Notes: a model not told the origin generated them from the sequence alone. A stretch of 64,000 nt of DNA from Ferrimonas lipolytica (GCF_012295575.1 NZ_CP051180.1:124001-188000); one strand, 5' to 3'; numbered from the stretch's first letter, positions 37,028 to 48,092 are shown. Made by a program: numbers and translations.

Positions 37028-39047
37028 GTATAACCTACCCGAGTGGCACTACCTGTACGGCAAACCGACTCAACAGGGTCAGATCCGCGTTGAGCCAAGC
37101 CACTTCCAAGTGGAAGAGATCCTACCGTTTGTCGCGGATGGTGAAGGTGAAAACCATATGATCCATGTGGAGAAAACTGGCCTAACTACTCACCAAGTCG
37201 CCGAAACGCTTGCCAAATTTGCCTCAGTGCCGGTGAAAGACGTCTCCTGGGCGGGCTTGAAGGATAAGCATGGCGTAACACGTCAGTGGCTCAGTGTTCG
37301 CATTCCCGGTAAAACGGAGCCAAATTGGACCGAGCTGAATAACGACCAGCTGACCATCCTCGATGCTAAGCGAAACCTTAAAAAACTCCGCACCGGCGCC
37401 CTGTTGGGCAACCGTTTTAAGATTGCCATCAGCGGTTTAACTGATATTGAAGGGCTTCTGCCACGGTTGGAGAAACTAAAAGCCGGTGTCCCTAACTATT
37501 TCGGTGAGCAACGCTTTGGCCATGGTGGCCGTAATGTCTTTCAGTCAGCGCAGATGTTTGCTGGTAAGCGGGTTAAAGATCGCAATAAGCGCAGTATCTA
37601 CCTTTCTGCTGCCCGCAGTTTCCTGTTCAACCATGTTCTTTCCGCACGGTTAGCTGCTATTGGAACCAGCTGCCTTGACGGTGACGCCGTGATGTTGGCC
37701 GGTTCAAATAGCTTCTTTATCGCCCACAGCTGGGACAGTGACCTAACCCAGCGTCTGGCCAATAATGATATTGGCTTAACTGCACCGATGTGGGGCGATG
37801 GCGGTGGCGGTGCCCAAGGTGACGCGGCTCAATTTGAGCAGCAGCATGTTGGCCCGTGGCCAGAGCTGTGTGATGGCTTAACCAATGCCCGTATGGCACC
37901 GGACCGTCGTCGTGCGTTGCTGTTGCCAGAACAGCTGCAATACCGGATTGAAGATGGCTTGTTGTGGGTGCAATTTTTGTTGCCAGCTGGCGCCTTTGCT
38001 ACCAGTGTATTACGTGAACTGGTTGATTACACCGACGCGCAGACTCGAGTGGTGTCTACCGATTCAGCCCCAGTAACGGTTAGTGCCACCGACAACAACT
38101 CACAAAGCCCAGCAGTTAAGAGTGTTGCGCGGCCAGAACCACTAACTGCAGCAGCTAAACCTGCCGCGGTTGTTGCTCAACCGGAGCCTCTAGCTAAACC
38201 GGCACCTATCGCTCAACCTGAGCCACGAGTACCGGCCCAATCCATCGCCGAGCCAATGGCTATTGCGAAGCAGGCTGAGGCAACCAAAACCCAGCCACGG
38301 ATGAAGATCCTAGTTAGTAATGACGATGGCGTTACCGCACCGGGGATCAAGGCGCTTAGTGAAGCCCTTGCCCAGATTGGTGATGTGACCACCGTTGCCC
38401 CAGATCGTAACTGTTCTGGCGCCTCTAACTCGTTAACCCTGACTAACCCACTGCGGGTACAACGTTTAGATAATGGCTACTACCAAGTAAACGGTACCCC
38501 GACCGACTGTGTTCTGCTTGGCATTCGTGAATTGATCGATGGCGAGCCTGAGATCGTGGTGTCTGGCATCAACGCCGGTGCCAATCTTGGCGATGATACG
38601 CTCTATTCCGGTACTGTCGCCGCTGCGATGGAAGGACGACACCTAGGTTTGCCTACTATTGCCGTGTCTCTGTGTGGCTCGGAGCTGAAGCACTACGACA
38701 GTGCTGCGGCTATCGTGCGGCAGGTTGTAGCCGGTTTGCATAATCACCCACTGCCAACCAATCAGATCCTTAACATCAATGTACCGGATCTACCGTTGGA
38801 GCAAATTAAGGGGATTAAGGTCACTCGTCTTGGTGCTCGCCATGCAGCGGAGGGGATGGTACCAACTTGTGATCCTGCTGGACGTCGTATCTATTGGATT
38901 GGTCCTCCTGGTGGTACTCAGGATGCCGGCGAAGGTACTGACTTCCATGCTATCGACAATGGCTACGCCTCGATTACGCCGCTGAAGGTGGATCTTACGG
39001 CCCATGATCAGTTGCCAGCGTTAACTGAGTGGGTATCACAGCTATGA
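37020..39047 (+). CDS. truD-surE: Fusion of tRNA pseudouridine(13) synthase TruD and 5'-nucleotidase SurE
   Basis: A single 675-codon frame. Residues ~1-340 are TruD, with catalytic Asp at 82 (GLKDKHG), [11 protein letters not shown] and the C-terminal [14 protein letters not shown]. Residues ~341-427 form a Pro/Ala/Lys-rich linker with repeated PEP/PAP units. Residues 428-675 are complete SurE ([15 protein letters not shown] metal site, NPTDC-like [30 protein letters not shown]). TruD makes pseudouridine 13 in tRNA-Glu; SurE dephosphorylates nucleoside monophosphates. In most relatives these are adjacent separate genes. ATG 38301 (first SurE residue) has no SD, which favours a true fusion. 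pcm starts in the stop codon (ATGA). Confidence 0.93.
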   Translation: MTEYNLPEWHYLYGKPTQQGQIRVEPSHFQVEEILPFVADGEGENHMIHVEKTGLTTHQVAETLAKFASVPVKDVSWAGLKDKHGVTRQWLSVRIPGKTEPNWTELNNDQLTILDAKRNLKKLRTGALLGNRFKIAISGLTDIEGLLPRLEKLKAGVPNYFGEQRFGHGGRNVFQSAQMFAGKRVKDRNKRSIYLSAARSFLFNHVLSARLAAIGTSCLDGDAVMLAGSNSFFIAHSWDSDLTQRLANNDIGLTAPMWGDGGGGAQGDAAQFEQQHVGPWPELCDGLTNARMAPDRRRALLLPEQLQYRIEDGLLWVQFLLPAGAFATSVLRELVDYTDAQTRVVSTDSAPVTVSATDNNSQSPAVKSVARPEPLTAAAKPAAVVAQPEPLAKPAPIAQPEPRVPAQSIAEPMAIAKQAEATKTQPRMKILVSNDDGVTAPGIKALSEALAQIGDVTTVAPDRNCSGASNSLTLTNPLRVQRLDNGYYQVNGTPTDCVLLGIRELIDGEPEIVVSGINAGANLGDDTLYSGTVAAAMEGRHLGLPTIAVSLCGSELKHYDSAAAIVRQVVAGLHNHPLPTNQILNINVPDLPLEQIKGIKVTRLGARHAAEGMVPTCDPAGRRIYWIGPPGGTQDAGEGTDFHAIDNGYASITPLKVDLTAHDQLPALTEWVSQL

Positions 39048-39682
39048 CCGTGAGTACTCACGGCTACAGTAATCGTTTGCTGCAACAGTTGCAGCAACAG
39101 GGGATCAGCAACGCAGCGGTGCTAGATGCGATCGCTGCAATCCCTCGTCAACAATTTGTTGATGGGGGGTTGGCTCCCCGAGCGTGGGAAAATACCGCCT
39201 TGCCGATAGGGGCAGGGCAAACCATTTCTCAGCCTTATATCGTGGCACGGATGACCGAACTGCTATTGCACAACTTGCCGCAGGGCCCGATTTTAGAAGT
39301 GGGAACCGGCAGTGGTTATCAAGCGGCGGTGTTAGCTCGTTTGGTTCCGCAGCTGTGTACCATTGAGCGGATCAAGAGCTTGCAGATAGTGGCTCGGCGC
39401 CGTTTAAAGCAACTGGATTTGCATAATATTGCCTTCAAATATGGCGATGGTTGGGAAGGGTGGCAGTCAAAAGCCCCGTTTGCTGGGATCTTGGTTACCG
39501 CTGCGGCAGCCGAGGTACCTTCAGCGTTGTTGCAGCAGCTTGCTGAGGGAGGCCGTTTGATTATCCCAGTGGGCTCAAGCCAACAGGTTTTGCGCATTAT
39601 TGAACGCCGTGACGGGCAATTTCTTAGCCATGATATCGAAGCGGTTAGGTTTGTACCGTTAGTTGCTGGGGAGACTGAGTAA
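39044..39682 (+). CDS. pcm: Protein-L-isoaspartate O-methyltransferase
   Basis: 212 residues from ATG 39044 (ATGA overlap with surE). It has the family motifs [20 protein letters not shown] and the SAM-binding [16 protein letters not shown]. It methylates isoaspartyl residues so that damaged proteins can be repaired, important in stationary phase, and is followed by nlpD and rpoS. Confidence 0.96.
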   Translation: MTVSTHGYSNRLLQQLQQQGISNAAVLDAIAAIPRQQFVDGGLAPRAWENTALPIGAGQTISQPYIVARMTELLLHNLPQGPILEVGTGSGYQAAVLARLVPQLCTIERIKSLQIVARRRLKQLDLHNIAFKYGDGWEGWQSKAPFAGILVTAAAAEVPSALLQQLAEGGRLIIPVGSSQQVLRIIERRDGQFLSHDIEAVRFVPLVAGETE

Positions 39683-39685
39683 ACT

Positions 39686-40564
39686 GTGCGGCAATGGCTA
39701 ATTAGAACCACTGTAGTGTTGACGTTGTGTACCTTAGTTGGCTGCACCGCATCTCGGCCGGCACCGGTAACTACGCTAAATACCACGCCAATCAATAAAA
39801 TGCCCAAAGGTAGCGTTAAAGGCAGCAACTACGTGGTGAAAAAAGGCGATACCCTCTATTCCATCGCCTTTGCTTCCGGTAACGATTATCGCAAACTGGC
39901 CAAGCTTAATGGCCTGAATAAATCTAATACCATCTATCCCGGTCAACGAATTAAGCTTAAGGAAAGTCCAAAAAAGTCTAAAGGAACTAAGGCCGCTAAA
40001 GCTTCATCCAAACCTCAGGCTAAAGCCAGCAGTACAAGTAAAAAACAACAAACGGTTGCTCAGGCGCAAAAAACTGAAATAAAGCCGAAGGTTGATTCAC
40101 CAAAACAGCCTAGTTATGCTGGAGCTGGCGCAGTGGTTAGTAAATCAGTGCCCCCCACGGTACCAACCCGTGTCGCCGCGTTACCGGCCAAGGTGTCGCA
40201 GTGGCGTTGGCCGGTACAGGGTAAGGTGATTCGAGGTTTCTCTTCGTCGCAGCAAGGCAATAAAGGCCTTGATATCGCTGCCGTCGAAGGAACACCGGTA
40301 ACCAGTACTGCCGCTGGGCGGGTGGTCTATGCTGGCAGTGCGCTACGTGGCTATGGGCAACTAGTTATCGTTAAACACAGTGATGACTACCTCAGTGCTT
40401 ATGCCCACAACAGTCGAATATTGGTAAAAGAGAAGCAACAGGTCAGTGCCGGACAGAAGATAGCAGAGGTGGGCCACAGCGATGCTGATCGCGATATGCT
40501 CCACTTCGAAATCCGCTACCAAGGCAAGTCAGTCGACCCAAAACGTTATTTGCCCCGCCGTTAG
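39686..40564 (+). CDS. nlpD: Murein hydrolase activator NlpD
   Basis: 292 residues, GTG start 3 bases after pcm. Lipoprotein signal with lipobox LVGC (Cys near residue 20), a LysM domain (about 51-95, YVVKKGDTLYSIA...IYPGQRIKL), a Lys/Ala-rich linker, and a C-terminal LytM/M23 domain (about 175-292). The first zinc-ligand His is missing (NKGLDIA in place of HxGxDIA), so it is a non-catalytic activator of AmiC as in E. coli. The main rpoS promoter usually lies inside nlpD. Confidence 0.94.
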   Translation: MRQWLIRTTVVLTLCTLVGCTASRPAPVTTLNTTPINKMPKGSVKGSNYVVKKGDTLYSIAFASGNDYRKLAKLNGLNKSNTIYPGQRIKLKESPKKSKGTKAAKASSKPQAKASSTSKKQQTVAQAQKTEIKPKVDSPKQPSYAGAGAVVSKSVPPTVPTRVAALPAKVSQWRWPVQGKVIRGFSSSQQGNKGLDIAAVEGTPVTSTAAGRVVYAGSALRGYGQLVIVKHSDDYLSAYAHNSRILVKEKQQVSAGQKIAEVGHSDADRDMLHFEIRYQGKSVDPKRYLPRR

Positions 40565-40719
40565 GGGATGAGTCAAGGATGATCGCCGTTATACCGCTCT
40601 AGGTAAGTAGTGGCTCGTTTGGCTGACCGTCGGTTTACATCAGCGTTGTGGTAACGACCCTCCGTTTACTTAGATTGGTATCCCAATCAGAAGATGTTGG
40701 ATCAACCGGAGACAGACTG

Positions 40720-41685
40720 ATGCAAGCAACTCCAAAACCGTTCGATCTTAACAGCGCGCTTGAACTGCGCGGCCCCAGTAACAGCGACCTAATCAACGAA
40801 CGCCACATCACAGCAGAAATAGATCAGCAGGTTCAAGATGATCTGCAGAAAAACCTTGATGCGACCCAACTCTATCTAAGCGAAATTGGTTTCTCGCCGT
40901 TGCTGACCGCCGATGAGGAGGTTTATTACGCTCGCCGTGCCCAAAAGGGCTGCGCCAAATCTCGCAACCGTATGATTGAATCTAACCTGCGTTTGGTGGT
41001 GAAGATTGCGCGTCGATACAACAATCGCGGCTTGGCGCTGCTGGATCTAATTGAAGAGGGCAACTTGGGCCTAATTCGTGCAGTGGAGAAGTTTGATCCT
41101 GAGCGTGGTTTTCGGTTCTCGACCTACGCGACTTGGTGGATTCGCCAAACCGTTGAACGGGCTATCATGAATCAAACTCGCACCATTCGGTTGCCAATTC
41201 ATGTGGTCAAAGAACTTAATGTTTATCTGCGTACTTCACGAGAGCTGGCGCAAAGCCTAGATCACGAACCCACAGCCGATGAGATCGCCGCCAAACTCGA
41301 TCGTCCAGTAGAGGATGTGTCGCGGATGCTGAAGTTGAACGAAAAAATCACCTCGGTTGATATCCCTATTGGCGGCGAATCGGATAAAGCGTTGCTGGAT
41401 GTTATCGCTGATGAACGCCGGGTCTGTCCAGATGTCAGAGCGCAGGATGATGACATTAAGGTGTCGATAGTGCGCTGGTTAAACGACCTAAATTCAAAGC
41501 AGCGGGAGGTATTGGCGCGTCGTTTTGGGCTATTAGGGTATGAACCATCGACGCTCGAAGACGTTGGTAAGGAGATTGGTTTAACTCGGGAGCGGGTACG
41601 GCAAATCCAAGTTGAGGCACTGCGGCGCTTACGTGATTTGATCGCTGGGCAGGGGCTCAATATTGAGGCGTTGTTTCGAGATTAA
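40720..41685 (+). CDS. rpoS: RNA polymerase sigma factor RpoS
   Basis: 321 residues from ATG 40720, with CGGAGA 9 bases upstream; the frame open to 40648 lies in the leader. Sigma regions: 1.2 ([21 protein letters not shown]), 2 ([25 protein letters not shown]), 3, and 4 ([20 protein letters not shown]). It is the general stress and stationary-phase sigma factor. The ~155 bp leader after nlpD may carry post-transcriptional control, but I could not define a structure. Confidence 0.97.
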   Translation: MQATPKPFDLNSALELRGPSNSDLINERHITAEIDQQVQDDLQKNLDATQLYLSEIGFSPLLTADEEVYYARRAQKGCAKSRNRMIESNLRLVVKIARRYNNRGLALLDLIEEGNLGLIRAVEKFDPERGFRFSTYATWWIRQTVERAIMNQTRTIRLPIHVVKELNVYLRTSRELAQSLDHEPTADEIAAKLDRPVEDVSRMLKLNEKITSVDIPIGGESDKALLDVIADERRVCPDVRAQDDDIKVSIVRWLNDLNSKQREVLARRFGLLGYEPSTLEDVGKEIGLTRERVRQIQVEALRRLRDLIAGQGLNIEALFRD

Positions 41686-41707
41686 CTGCGACTGAGTTCC
41701 ATTTTAG

Positions 41708-41745
41708 AAAAACGCCGCTGGCTTGTTTGGTCAGCGGCGTTTTTA
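41708..41745. terminator. Bidirectional terminator between rpoS and mutS
   Basis: AAAACGCCGCTG / CAGCGGCGTTTTT with an 11-nt loop, between convergent genes. Confidence 0.9.
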
Positions 41746-41788
41746 TCTTGGTGTGGTTGGCTAATCAACCGCAATAGTGATTGAGTTA

Positions 41789-44356
41789 TTACAACTGCGC
41801 TTTCAATTGATAGAGCAGATCCAGTGCCTGACGCGGGGTTAAGCTATCAGGATCAATACTCGCCAATTGCTCAACTGCCGGGTGGGGCTCTGGCAGTAGC
41901 GGCAGTTGCCCCTCTGGTAACGCGGTATCTGCTCCCTTATTTCGCTCTTGGGCTTCCAGCTGTGCCAAGCGGTGGCGGGCGTTACGAACGACTTCGGCTG
42001 GGACACCGGCCAATGCTGCGACCTGCAAACCGTAACTGCGGCTGGCTGGTCCCTCTTGCACCGCGTGCATAAAGGCGATGCTGTCGCCGTGCTCTACTGC
42101 ATCTAAGTGAACATTAAAGACGCCATCAAGCAGCTCTGGCAGTTGAGTTAACTCGAAGTAGTGGGTAGCAAACAGCGTTAACGCTTGCAGCTTATTGGCT
42201 AACTGCTCTGCTGCTGCCCAAGCCAGTGACAGGCCATCGTAGGTTGAGGTGCCGCGGCCGATCTCATCCATCAATACCAATGAATTGGCACTAGCGTTGT
42301 TAAGGATATTGGCAGTTTCTGTCATCTCAACCATAAAGGTGGAGCGCCCAGAGGCCAAGTCATCGCTGGCACCAATACGGGTGAAGATCCGATCAATCGG
42401 CCCCATCACGGCCTGTTCTGCTGGGACAAACGAACCAATGTGCGCCATCAGGGCAATCAACGCGGTCTGACGCATATAAGTGGATTTACCGCCCATATTA
42501 GGGCCGGTAACAACCAGCAAGCGCCGCTGTGGCGTTAATTGTACAGGGTTAGCAATAAAAGGTTCTTTTAGTACCTGTTCGACCACCGGATGACGACCCG
42601 CGTCGATGTGGATTCCGCTTTGCTCAACCAGTTGCGGTCGGCAGTAACCTAAGGTTTCCGCTCGTTCGGCTAAGTTTTGCAATACGTCCAGATTAGCACA
42701 AGCCTCGGAACACTCTTGCAGCTGTGGCAGTACCGGTAACAGCAGATCGAACAGCTCTTCATACAGGCGTTTCTCGAGGGTGAGCGCCGCGCTTTGGCTA
42801 TTCAGGACTTTATCTTCATGCTCTTTTAGTTCAGCGATGATAAAGCGTTCAGCATTCTTCAAGGTTTGGCGACGAATGTAGTCGGTCGGCACCAATGCTG
42901 ACTGGGCTCGGCTAACCTCAATAAAATAGCCGTGGACGCGATTATAACCGACTTTAAGTGTGGCGATCCCGGTACGGTCTTTTTCGCGCTGTTCTAACTC
43001 TGCTAAATAGTCGGTCGCTCCTTGAGACAAGGCACGTAACTCATCTAGCTCGGCGTTATAACCTGCAGCCAATACACCGCCATCGCGGATCAATACCGGT
43101 GGGTTGTCGATAATGGCCGCTTGCAACAACTCAAGCTGTTGCGGGAATTGGCTGATGCGAGTGGCCAACTGCTGGGCATGAGGGTTGGCGAGCTCCGCTA
43201 GCAGCTCATGTAGACTAGGCAGTTGTGCTAAGGCGCCACGTAAGCGGCTTAAATCGCGTGGGCGGGCGCTGCGCAATGCCAGCCGAGCCAGCACTCGCTC
43301 TAGATCTCCAATCGGCTTTAGCTGTTCGCTAAGATCAACAAATAGACCCGCTTCCTTGATAGCGGTGACCATCTCGAGGCGACCATTGAGCACCTCTGGT
43401 TGGCGTAGAGGCTGATGCAACCAACGACCAAGCTGACGTGAACCCATTGGGGTGGCGCAGTCGTCCAACACTGACGCCAGAGTGTTTTCTGCACCACCGG
43501 CAAGGTTTTGGGTTAACTCGAGGTTACGACGCGTAGCGGCATCTAGCACGATATGGTGGCCATCTTGTTGTTTGATGATGGCGCGAATGTGGGGCAGAGC
43601 GGTTCGTTGGGTGTCTTTAACGTACTGCATTAAACAACCTGCGGCACACAGTGCGCGTTCAGCTTGCTCAACTCCAAAGCCGGTTAGGTCGCGAGTGCCG
43701 AATTGGTTATTAAGCAGCTGCCGCGCCGTGCCTAGTTCAAACTCCCATTCTGGACGACGACGTAAGCCTTTTTGTCCTTCAATCAGGTGCATCAATGCAA
43801 ACTGCTCTGGATAAAGCAGCTCAACAGGGTTGGTTCGTTGTAGCTCCGCCGCAAGCGCGTCTTCACTGGCGAGCTCATTCACCATAAAACGGCCGGAGGC
43901 AATATCCAAGGTGGCGTAACCAAACTGGCCACGCAGCTCATAGACGGCTGCCAGCAAATTTTCTTGGCGTTCTTGCAATAGGGCTTCGTCGGTAATGGTA
44001 CCGGGAGTGATGATTCGGACCACTTTGCGTTCGACTGGACCCTTACTGGTGGCCGGATCACCAATCTGTTCACAGATGGCAGCGGACTCACCCCGTTGCA
44101 CCAATTTAGCTAAGTAGCCCTCTACCGCATGGTAAGGCACACCTGCCATGGGGATTGGTTCACCAGCACTGCTGCCACGGGCGGTTAACGAGATATCGAG
44201 TAGCTGCGAAGCGCGTTTAGCATCGTCGAAGAAGAGCTCGTAGAAGTCACCCATCCGATAAAACAGTAAGACGTCAGGATGTTCCGCTTTTAACGCCAAG
44301 TACTGACGCATCATTGGGGTATGAGTTTCAGCGGCAGCAGACTTCGTTTTGGCCAC
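41789..44356 (-). CDS. mutS: DNA mismatch repair protein MutS
   Basis: 855 residues, normal length, GTG start with GAGGT upstream. The N-terminal mismatch-recognition motif [11 protein letters not shown] (F-x-E) lies near residue 31. The connector, clamp and core domains follow, then the ABC-type ATPase ([14 protein letters not shown] near residue 617, [15 protein letters not shown]) and the C-terminal dimer helices. It recognises mismatches and recruits MutL. Confidence 0.98.
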   Translation of the reverse strand: MAKTKSAAAETHTPMMRQYLALKAEHPDVLLFYRMGDFYELFFDDAKRASQLLDISLTARGSSAGEPIPMAGVPYHAVEGYLAKLVQRGESAAICEQIGDPATSKGPVERKVVRIITPGTITDEALLQERQENLLAAVYELRGQFGYATLDIASGRFMVNELASEDALAAELQRTNPVELLYPEQFALMHLIEGQKGLRRRPEWEFELGTARQLLNNQFGTRDLTGFGVEQAERALCAAGCLMQYVKDTQRTALPHIRAIIKQQDGHHIVLDAATRRNLELTQNLAGGAENTLASVLDDCATPMGSRQLGRWLHQPLRQPEVLNGRLEMVTAIKEAGLFVDLSEQLKPIGDLERVLARLALRSARPRDLSRLRGALAQLPSLHELLAELANPHAQQLATRISQFPQQLELLQAAIIDNPPVLIRDGGVLAAGYNAELDELRALSQGATDYLAELEQREKDRTGIATLKVGYNRVHGYFIEVSRAQSALVPTDYIRRQTLKNAERFIIAELKEHEDKVLNSQSAALTLEKRLYEELFDLLLPVLPQLQECSEACANLDVLQNLAERAETLGYCRPQLVEQSGIHIDAGRHPVVEQVLKEPFIANPVQLTPQRRLLVVTGPNMGGKSTYMRQTALIALMAHIGSFVPAEQAVMGPIDRIFTRIGASDDLASGRSTFMVEMTETANILNNASANSLVLMDEIGRGTSTYDGLSLAWAAAEQLANKLQALTLFATHYFELTQLPELLDGVFNVHLDAVEHGDSIAFMHAVQEGPASRSYGLQVAALAGVPAEVVRNARHRLAQLEAQERNKGADTALPEGQLPLLPEPHPAVEQLASIDPDSLTPRQALDLLYQLKAQL

Positions 44357-44727
44357 AGGTTTACCTCGAGTTTGGGAGAGTTATGCAAACGCTAGATGAT
44401 ACCAAGTACATCAAATGTTTGCTCACTCTACTGCACTAAAAGCAACTTCAAGCTAGGCAGTTAATAACCGTTCTAGTGACACTAAGGCACGGTCGACTAA
44501 CACGGTAATAAGTGGGGTTTAATCTGCCCTACAGTAAGCTCGGGCAACTCTGAGCCAGTGTTGTGAATCAGTCTGATGAGCTCGACGATAAATGTCGCTA
44601 GTATGCTCCCGAAATCTTCGATGGCTGCCATCGAGATAGGAATTTTACATACAGGGTTGATACTGTACGGCTATACAGTATACTGGCCTCAACTTAATTA
44701 CAGCATCGCCAAATCCGGAGCATGAAA
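44357..44727. other. mutS-recA intergenic region
   Basis: About 370 bases without a gene between the divergent mutS and recA genes. Apart from the recA promoter with its SOS box at 44658-44685 I see no further structure. Confidence 0.6.
44658..44685 (+). promoter_or_regulatory. recA promoter with LexA (SOS) box in the spacer
   Basis: TTGATA (44658-44663) and TATACT (44680-44685) are separated by 16 bases. The spacer is CTGTACGGCTATACAG, a full CTGT-N8-ACAG LexA box (44664-44679), so bound LexA would cover both polymerase contacts. Confidence 0.92.
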
Positions 44728-45762
44728 ATGGACGACAATAAAAAACGCGCACTCAGTGCGGCGCTAGGTCAGATTGAAAAGCAGTTTGGTAAAGGGTCCA
44801 TCATGCGATTGGGCGATGCCACTGCGATGGATATTGAATCGGTATCTACTGGCTCTCTGGGTTTGGATATCGCACTGGGTATAGGTGGTTTACCGTTTGG
44901 CCGCGTGATTGAGATCTACGGTCCAGAATCTTCTGGTAAAACCACCATGACCTTGCAAGTCATCGCTGAAGCACAAAAGATGGGTAAAACCTGTGCCTTC
45001 GTTGATGCTGAGCACGCGCTGGATCCAATCTACGCTGAAAAGCTGGGCGTAAACGTCAATGAACTGCTGGTTTCCCAGCCAGATACCGGTGAGCAAGCAC
45101 TTGAGATCTGTGACATGCTGGTACGTTCAGGTGCGGTTGATGTACTGGTTGTCGATTCGGTAGCGGCGTTGACCCCTAAAGCTGAAATCGAAGGTGAGAT
45201 GGGTGATTCTCACGTAGGTTTGCAGGCACGTTTGATGTCTCAAGCGTTACGTAAGTTAACCGGTAACCTGAAACGTTCCAATACCATGTGTATTTTCATT
45301 AACCAAATCCGCATGAAGATCGGTGTGATGTTTGGTTCACCTGAAACCACCACTGGTGGTAACGCGCTGAAGTTCTACTCCTCTGTTCGTCTTGATATCC
45401 GTCGTATCGGCGCCATCAAAGACGGCGACGAAGTGGTTGGTAACGAAACCCGCGTTAAAGTGGTTAAGAACAAGGTTGCTCCACCATTTAAGCAAGCAGA
45501 GTTCCAGATCCTATACGGTGCAGGTACCTCTAAGCACGGCGAATTGATCGACTGGGGCGTGAAGCAGAAGTTGGTTGAGAAGTCAGGTGCTTGGTACAGC
45601 TACAAAGGCGAGAAGATTGGCCAAGGTAAAGCGAACTCCATCCGCTTCTTAAAAGAAAACCCAGCCATCTCTGACGAGATTGAAGCGTTGTTGCGTGAGC
45701 AGTTGTTGGTGAAGGCAGCACCGGCTGATCAAGCTGAAGAGCAAGAGTCAGAACTTTCTTAA
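44728..45762 (+). CDS. recA: Recombinase RecA
   Basis: 344 residues from ATG 44728. The upstream ATG at 44722 is only one base from GGAG, while 44728 has a 7-base spacing, so the second start is preferred. Walker [10 protein letters not shown], the LVVDSVAAL Walker B strand, the L2 loop [16 protein letters not shown] and an acidic C-terminus are all present. It forms filaments on single-stranded DNA for recombination and SOS induction. recX follows in the same direction. Confidence 0.98.
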   Translation: MDDNKKRALSAALGQIEKQFGKGSIMRLGDATAMDIESVSTGSLGLDIALGIGGLPFGRVIEIYGPESSGKTTMTLQVIAEAQKMGKTCAFVDAEHALDPIYAEKLGVNVNELLVSQPDTGEQALEICDMLVRSGAVDVLVVDSVAALTPKAEIEGEMGDSHVGLQARLMSQALRKLTGNLKRSNTMCIFINQIRMKIGVMFGSPETTTGGNALKFYSSVRLDIRRIGAIKDGDEVVGNETRVKVVKNKVAPPFKQAEFQILYGAGTSKHGELIDWGVKQKLVEKSGAWYSYKGEKIGQGKANSIRFLKENPAISDEIEALLREQLLVKAAPADQAEEQESELS

Positions 45763-45782
45763 TAACAAAGCTGCGTTAACCG

Positions 45783-46241
45783 TTGTTTGTTAAAGATAAG
45801 TCAAGCCAAGATCCCTTGGCTTGTGCGGTGGGATTGTTATCCCGCCGTGATCATAGCCGTGGCGAGTTGCAACGAAAGATGCACAGCCGCGGTTTTTCGT
45901 CTGAGCAGATCGAGGCGGCCATTGGGCGAGTTATCGATTTTGGTTATTTAGACGATGAGCGTTTTGCCCACAGTTTTGTGCGCTATCGTTCTCAGCGTGG
46001 ACTGGGGCCGCAACGGCTTCGTTCTGATCTGCGCGAACGGCAAGTTGATACAGAGCTTATTAAGGCCGCGTTGGCACAAACCGAGGTCGATTTCTTTGAG
46101 AGCTGCTTAGCGCTGCGGCAACGGAAGTTTGGTGAAGCATTACCAGCTGACTTTAAAGAGCGTGCTAAACAGCAACGTTATCTTGCCTATCGTGGTTTCT
46201 CAATGGATATGATCCGCTATGCGCTCTCTCCAAGCGAATAG
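45783..46241 (+). CDS. recX: Regulatory protein RecX
   Basis: 152 residues, starting at TTG 45783 because no ATG exists in frame before the conserved part. Motifs of RecX three-helix repeats: LLSRRDHSRGELQRKMHSRGF, DFGYLDDERFAHSFVRYR, KQQRYLAYRGFSMDMIRYAL. It inhibits RecA filament growth. It lies 20 bases after recA, probably reached by read-through. Confidence 0.9.
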   Translation: MFVKDKSSQDPLACAVGLLSRRDHSRGELQRKMHSRGFSSEQIEAAIGRVIDFGYLDDERFAHSFVRYRSQRGLGPQRLRSDLRERQVDTELIKAALAQTEVDFFESCLALRQRKFGEALPADFKERAKQQRYLAYRGFSMDMIRYALSPSE

Positions 46242-46451
46242 TCGCGATAGTGCTTTGCCATCTTGTTTGACTATTTTCCCCTTAACAAGCAAGCCGCTTC
46301 TATTGCGATGAGATATTCGTCGCTGAGGGTACAACCATGATAGGGATAAAATGACTGCAAGCTTTACCACTAAACCTACAAAAATCCCCAGTATTAACCG
46401 AGGATAGTTTAGTGTTTTAGGCGGTATCCACAGCCAAGCTGCGTTACCCAG

Positions 46452-47015
46452 CTAAAGCGAGATGACATCCCCCTTATTGTGGTAGATACCTATAAGGTCG
46501 TGCATGGTGCCGATGCGGCCAACTGCAAGTTTATCCTTGATCCCAAAGAAATCCAGACAGGTGCCACAGACGATAATGTCGCAGCCTTTTTGTTGCAGCA
46601 ACGTCAGTGCGGGTACTGAATCTGCTTGTTCTATGCACAGCTTAACACCGCTATTTAGCAAGAAAATTGATGCAGGGATCTGCTCATAATCGGCGCTGAC
46701 GTTGAAAAAAGCGTTCATTAATTTTGAACCAATAACGTCGTCGCCGCTGCCAATAGTGGTGGAGCCAACCACATATGATTTTTGCTCCATCACTGAGCCA
46801 TTTCCCAGATTAGCAATAATGGTTTGCCCCTCAGCTGCGTCCATTACTTCGCAGTTGGCTCCTTGTTGATGCAGGATATCCAGCAGTGCCGTGGTGGTTA
46901 ACTGTGCCGAACTTTGGATCTCTAGTGAGCTTAACTCTTTCGCCTTAATAACCTGCTTAACCGCGTCAACGGCTCTATCCAGTTCAATCCCACGAACGTC
47001 AATGTTGTTGTGCAT
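46452..47015 (-). CDS. YedF-like protein (TusA-like plus DsrE-like domains), CPxP motif missing
   Basis: 187 residues. The N-terminal ~70 residues follow the TusA fold pattern (DVRGIELDRAVDAVKQVI), but the CPxP motif that carries the sulfur-relay Cys is replaced by ELDRA. The C-terminal part (75-187) is the DsrE/YedF domain with LLNSGVKLCIEQ and the conserved CGTCLDFFGIKDKL cysteine pair. It matches the selenium-metabolism-associated YedF family. Last gene of the operon, overlapping DUF3343 by 17 bases. Loss of the relay Cys suggests the C-terminal cysteines do the chemistry. Confidence 0.82.
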   Translation of the reverse strand: MHNNIDVRGIELDRAVDAVKQVIKAKELSSLEIQSSAQLTTTALLDILHQQGANCEVMDAAEGQTIIANLGNGSVMEQKSYVVGSTTIGSGDDVIGSKLMNAFFNVSADYEQIPASIFLLNSGVKLCIEQADSVPALTLLQQKGCDIIVCGTCLDFFGIKDKLAVGRIGTMHDLIGIYHNKGDVISL

Positions 47016-47280
47016 AGTGTCTTACTCCATTAAGGGTGTAGCGTTGGTAAATGTTGCTGTGTTGAATGGTTAGCAGGGTGAGGGCGGCAGCGAGTTTGCT
47101 GCCGTTGCATCGAGGTAATAACAAGCAAAAGCCACATTCGGAACTGATTGCTCGAGGCGCAGTGATCAATCGTGGTGTTTTCCCTGCGTTGATAAGAGCT
47201 TGTTCGGCCTGCAAAGCAAGATGGCCCGATGCAAAGGTAATGATGCAGTCTGTTAGCGCGGTGTTGTTTTTGAGGGTCAT
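46999..47280 (-). CDS. DUF3343 protein (putative sulfur/selenium carrier)
   Basis: 93 residues from ATG 47280 (GGAG 8 bases upstream, ATGA overlap with the activator stop). It has the DUF3343 pattern: ITFASGHLALQAEQALINAG, then a PRAISSECGFCLLL segment with two cysteines. The family is annotated as a putative Se/S carrier and is commonly found beside YedF and class V aminotransferases. Function unproven. Confidence 0.78.
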   Translation of the reverse strand: MTLKNNTALTDCIITFASGHLALQAEQALINAGKTPRLITAPRAISSECGFCLLLPRCNGSKLAAALTLLTIQHSNIYQRYTLNGVRHYAQQH

Positions 47281-48092
47281 TGGCAAGCTCCAATACTGGC
47301 ACTGGCACTATTCCTAGCTACAGCGGTACGATAACCAATGATGGCGGCACCGATAGCCCCGGTTAATTGGGGCTGATTGGGAGTGACAATGTTGTGCTCA
47401 ATCAGTTGTTGCTGGATTGCTGCCACTACGCCGGGATTCTGTGCCACCCCACCGGTAAAGACGACTGGGCCACGAAAGCCGACCTTACGACCTAGTGACA
47501 CGACTCGTTTGGCGACCGAATCAAAGATCCCACGTAAGATAACCTCGGCCGGGATCCCTTTGTGCAGTAAACCGATCACCTCAGACTCTGCAAATACCGC
47601 ACACATAGAGGAGATATCGCAGCTGGCGTTGCTTGATAACGCCAAGGCGCCGGTACTCGCCACTGGTATGTTTAGGGTTTGCGCTACCATCTCGATGAAT
47701 TTGCCGGTACCAGCGGCACAGCGGTCGTTCATTGCGAAGTCGCCAACCTTACCGCCGTCTAACAGTTGCATCACTTTGGAATCTTGGCCGCCGATATCAA
47801 TAATAGTTTTGGCATCGGGGCACAGAAAAGCCACTCCAGCGCTGTGACAAATTATCTCTGACGAGGCTTTGTCTGCCAGTGAGAAGTAATTACGACCATA
47901 GCCAGTGGCAGTAGTGAAGGCGATGCCATTGCTACACAAATCGTTACGGTTAAGTAGCTGTTGGTAACACTCTTCGGCGATTTGTTGTGGCGCCGAGCCG
48001 CTCATGGTAACCATCGAATCAACAACAGCGCTGCCGTCGTAAAGCGCGATCTTGATGGTGCGTGAGCCGATATCAATGCCGCAACTGATCAC
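47277..48092 (-). CDS. BadF/BadG-type ATPase, activator of a double-cubane/2-hydroxyacyl-CoA dehydratase-like protein
   Basis: 271 residues from GTG 48092, which overlaps the preceding stop (GTGA); the longer frame upstream runs through that gene and is rejected. It has the ASKHA ATPase phosphate loop (CGIDIGSRTIKIAL), DIGGQDSKVM, and the NDRCAAGTGKF cysteine plus a later SCDISSMCAVF cysteine that bind a [4Fe-4S] cluster between two subunits. Such activators use ATP hydrolysis to push single low-potential electrons into the partner. Homologous to HgdC, YjiL and the reductase of double-cubane cluster protein. Confidence 0.92.
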   Translation of the reverse strand: MISCGIDIGSRTIKIALYDGSAVVDSMVTMSGSAPQQIAEECYQQLLNRNDLCSNGIAFTTATGYGRNYFSLADKASSEIICHSAGVAFLCPDAKTIIDIGGQDSKVMQLLDGGKVGDFAMNDRCAAGTGKFIEMVAQTLNIPVASTGALALSSNASCDISSMCAVFAESEVIGLLHKGIPAEVILRGIFDSVAKRVVSLGRKVGFRGPVVFTGGVAQNPGVVAAIQQQLIEHNIVTPNQPQLTGAIGAAIIGYRTAVARNSASASIGACQ

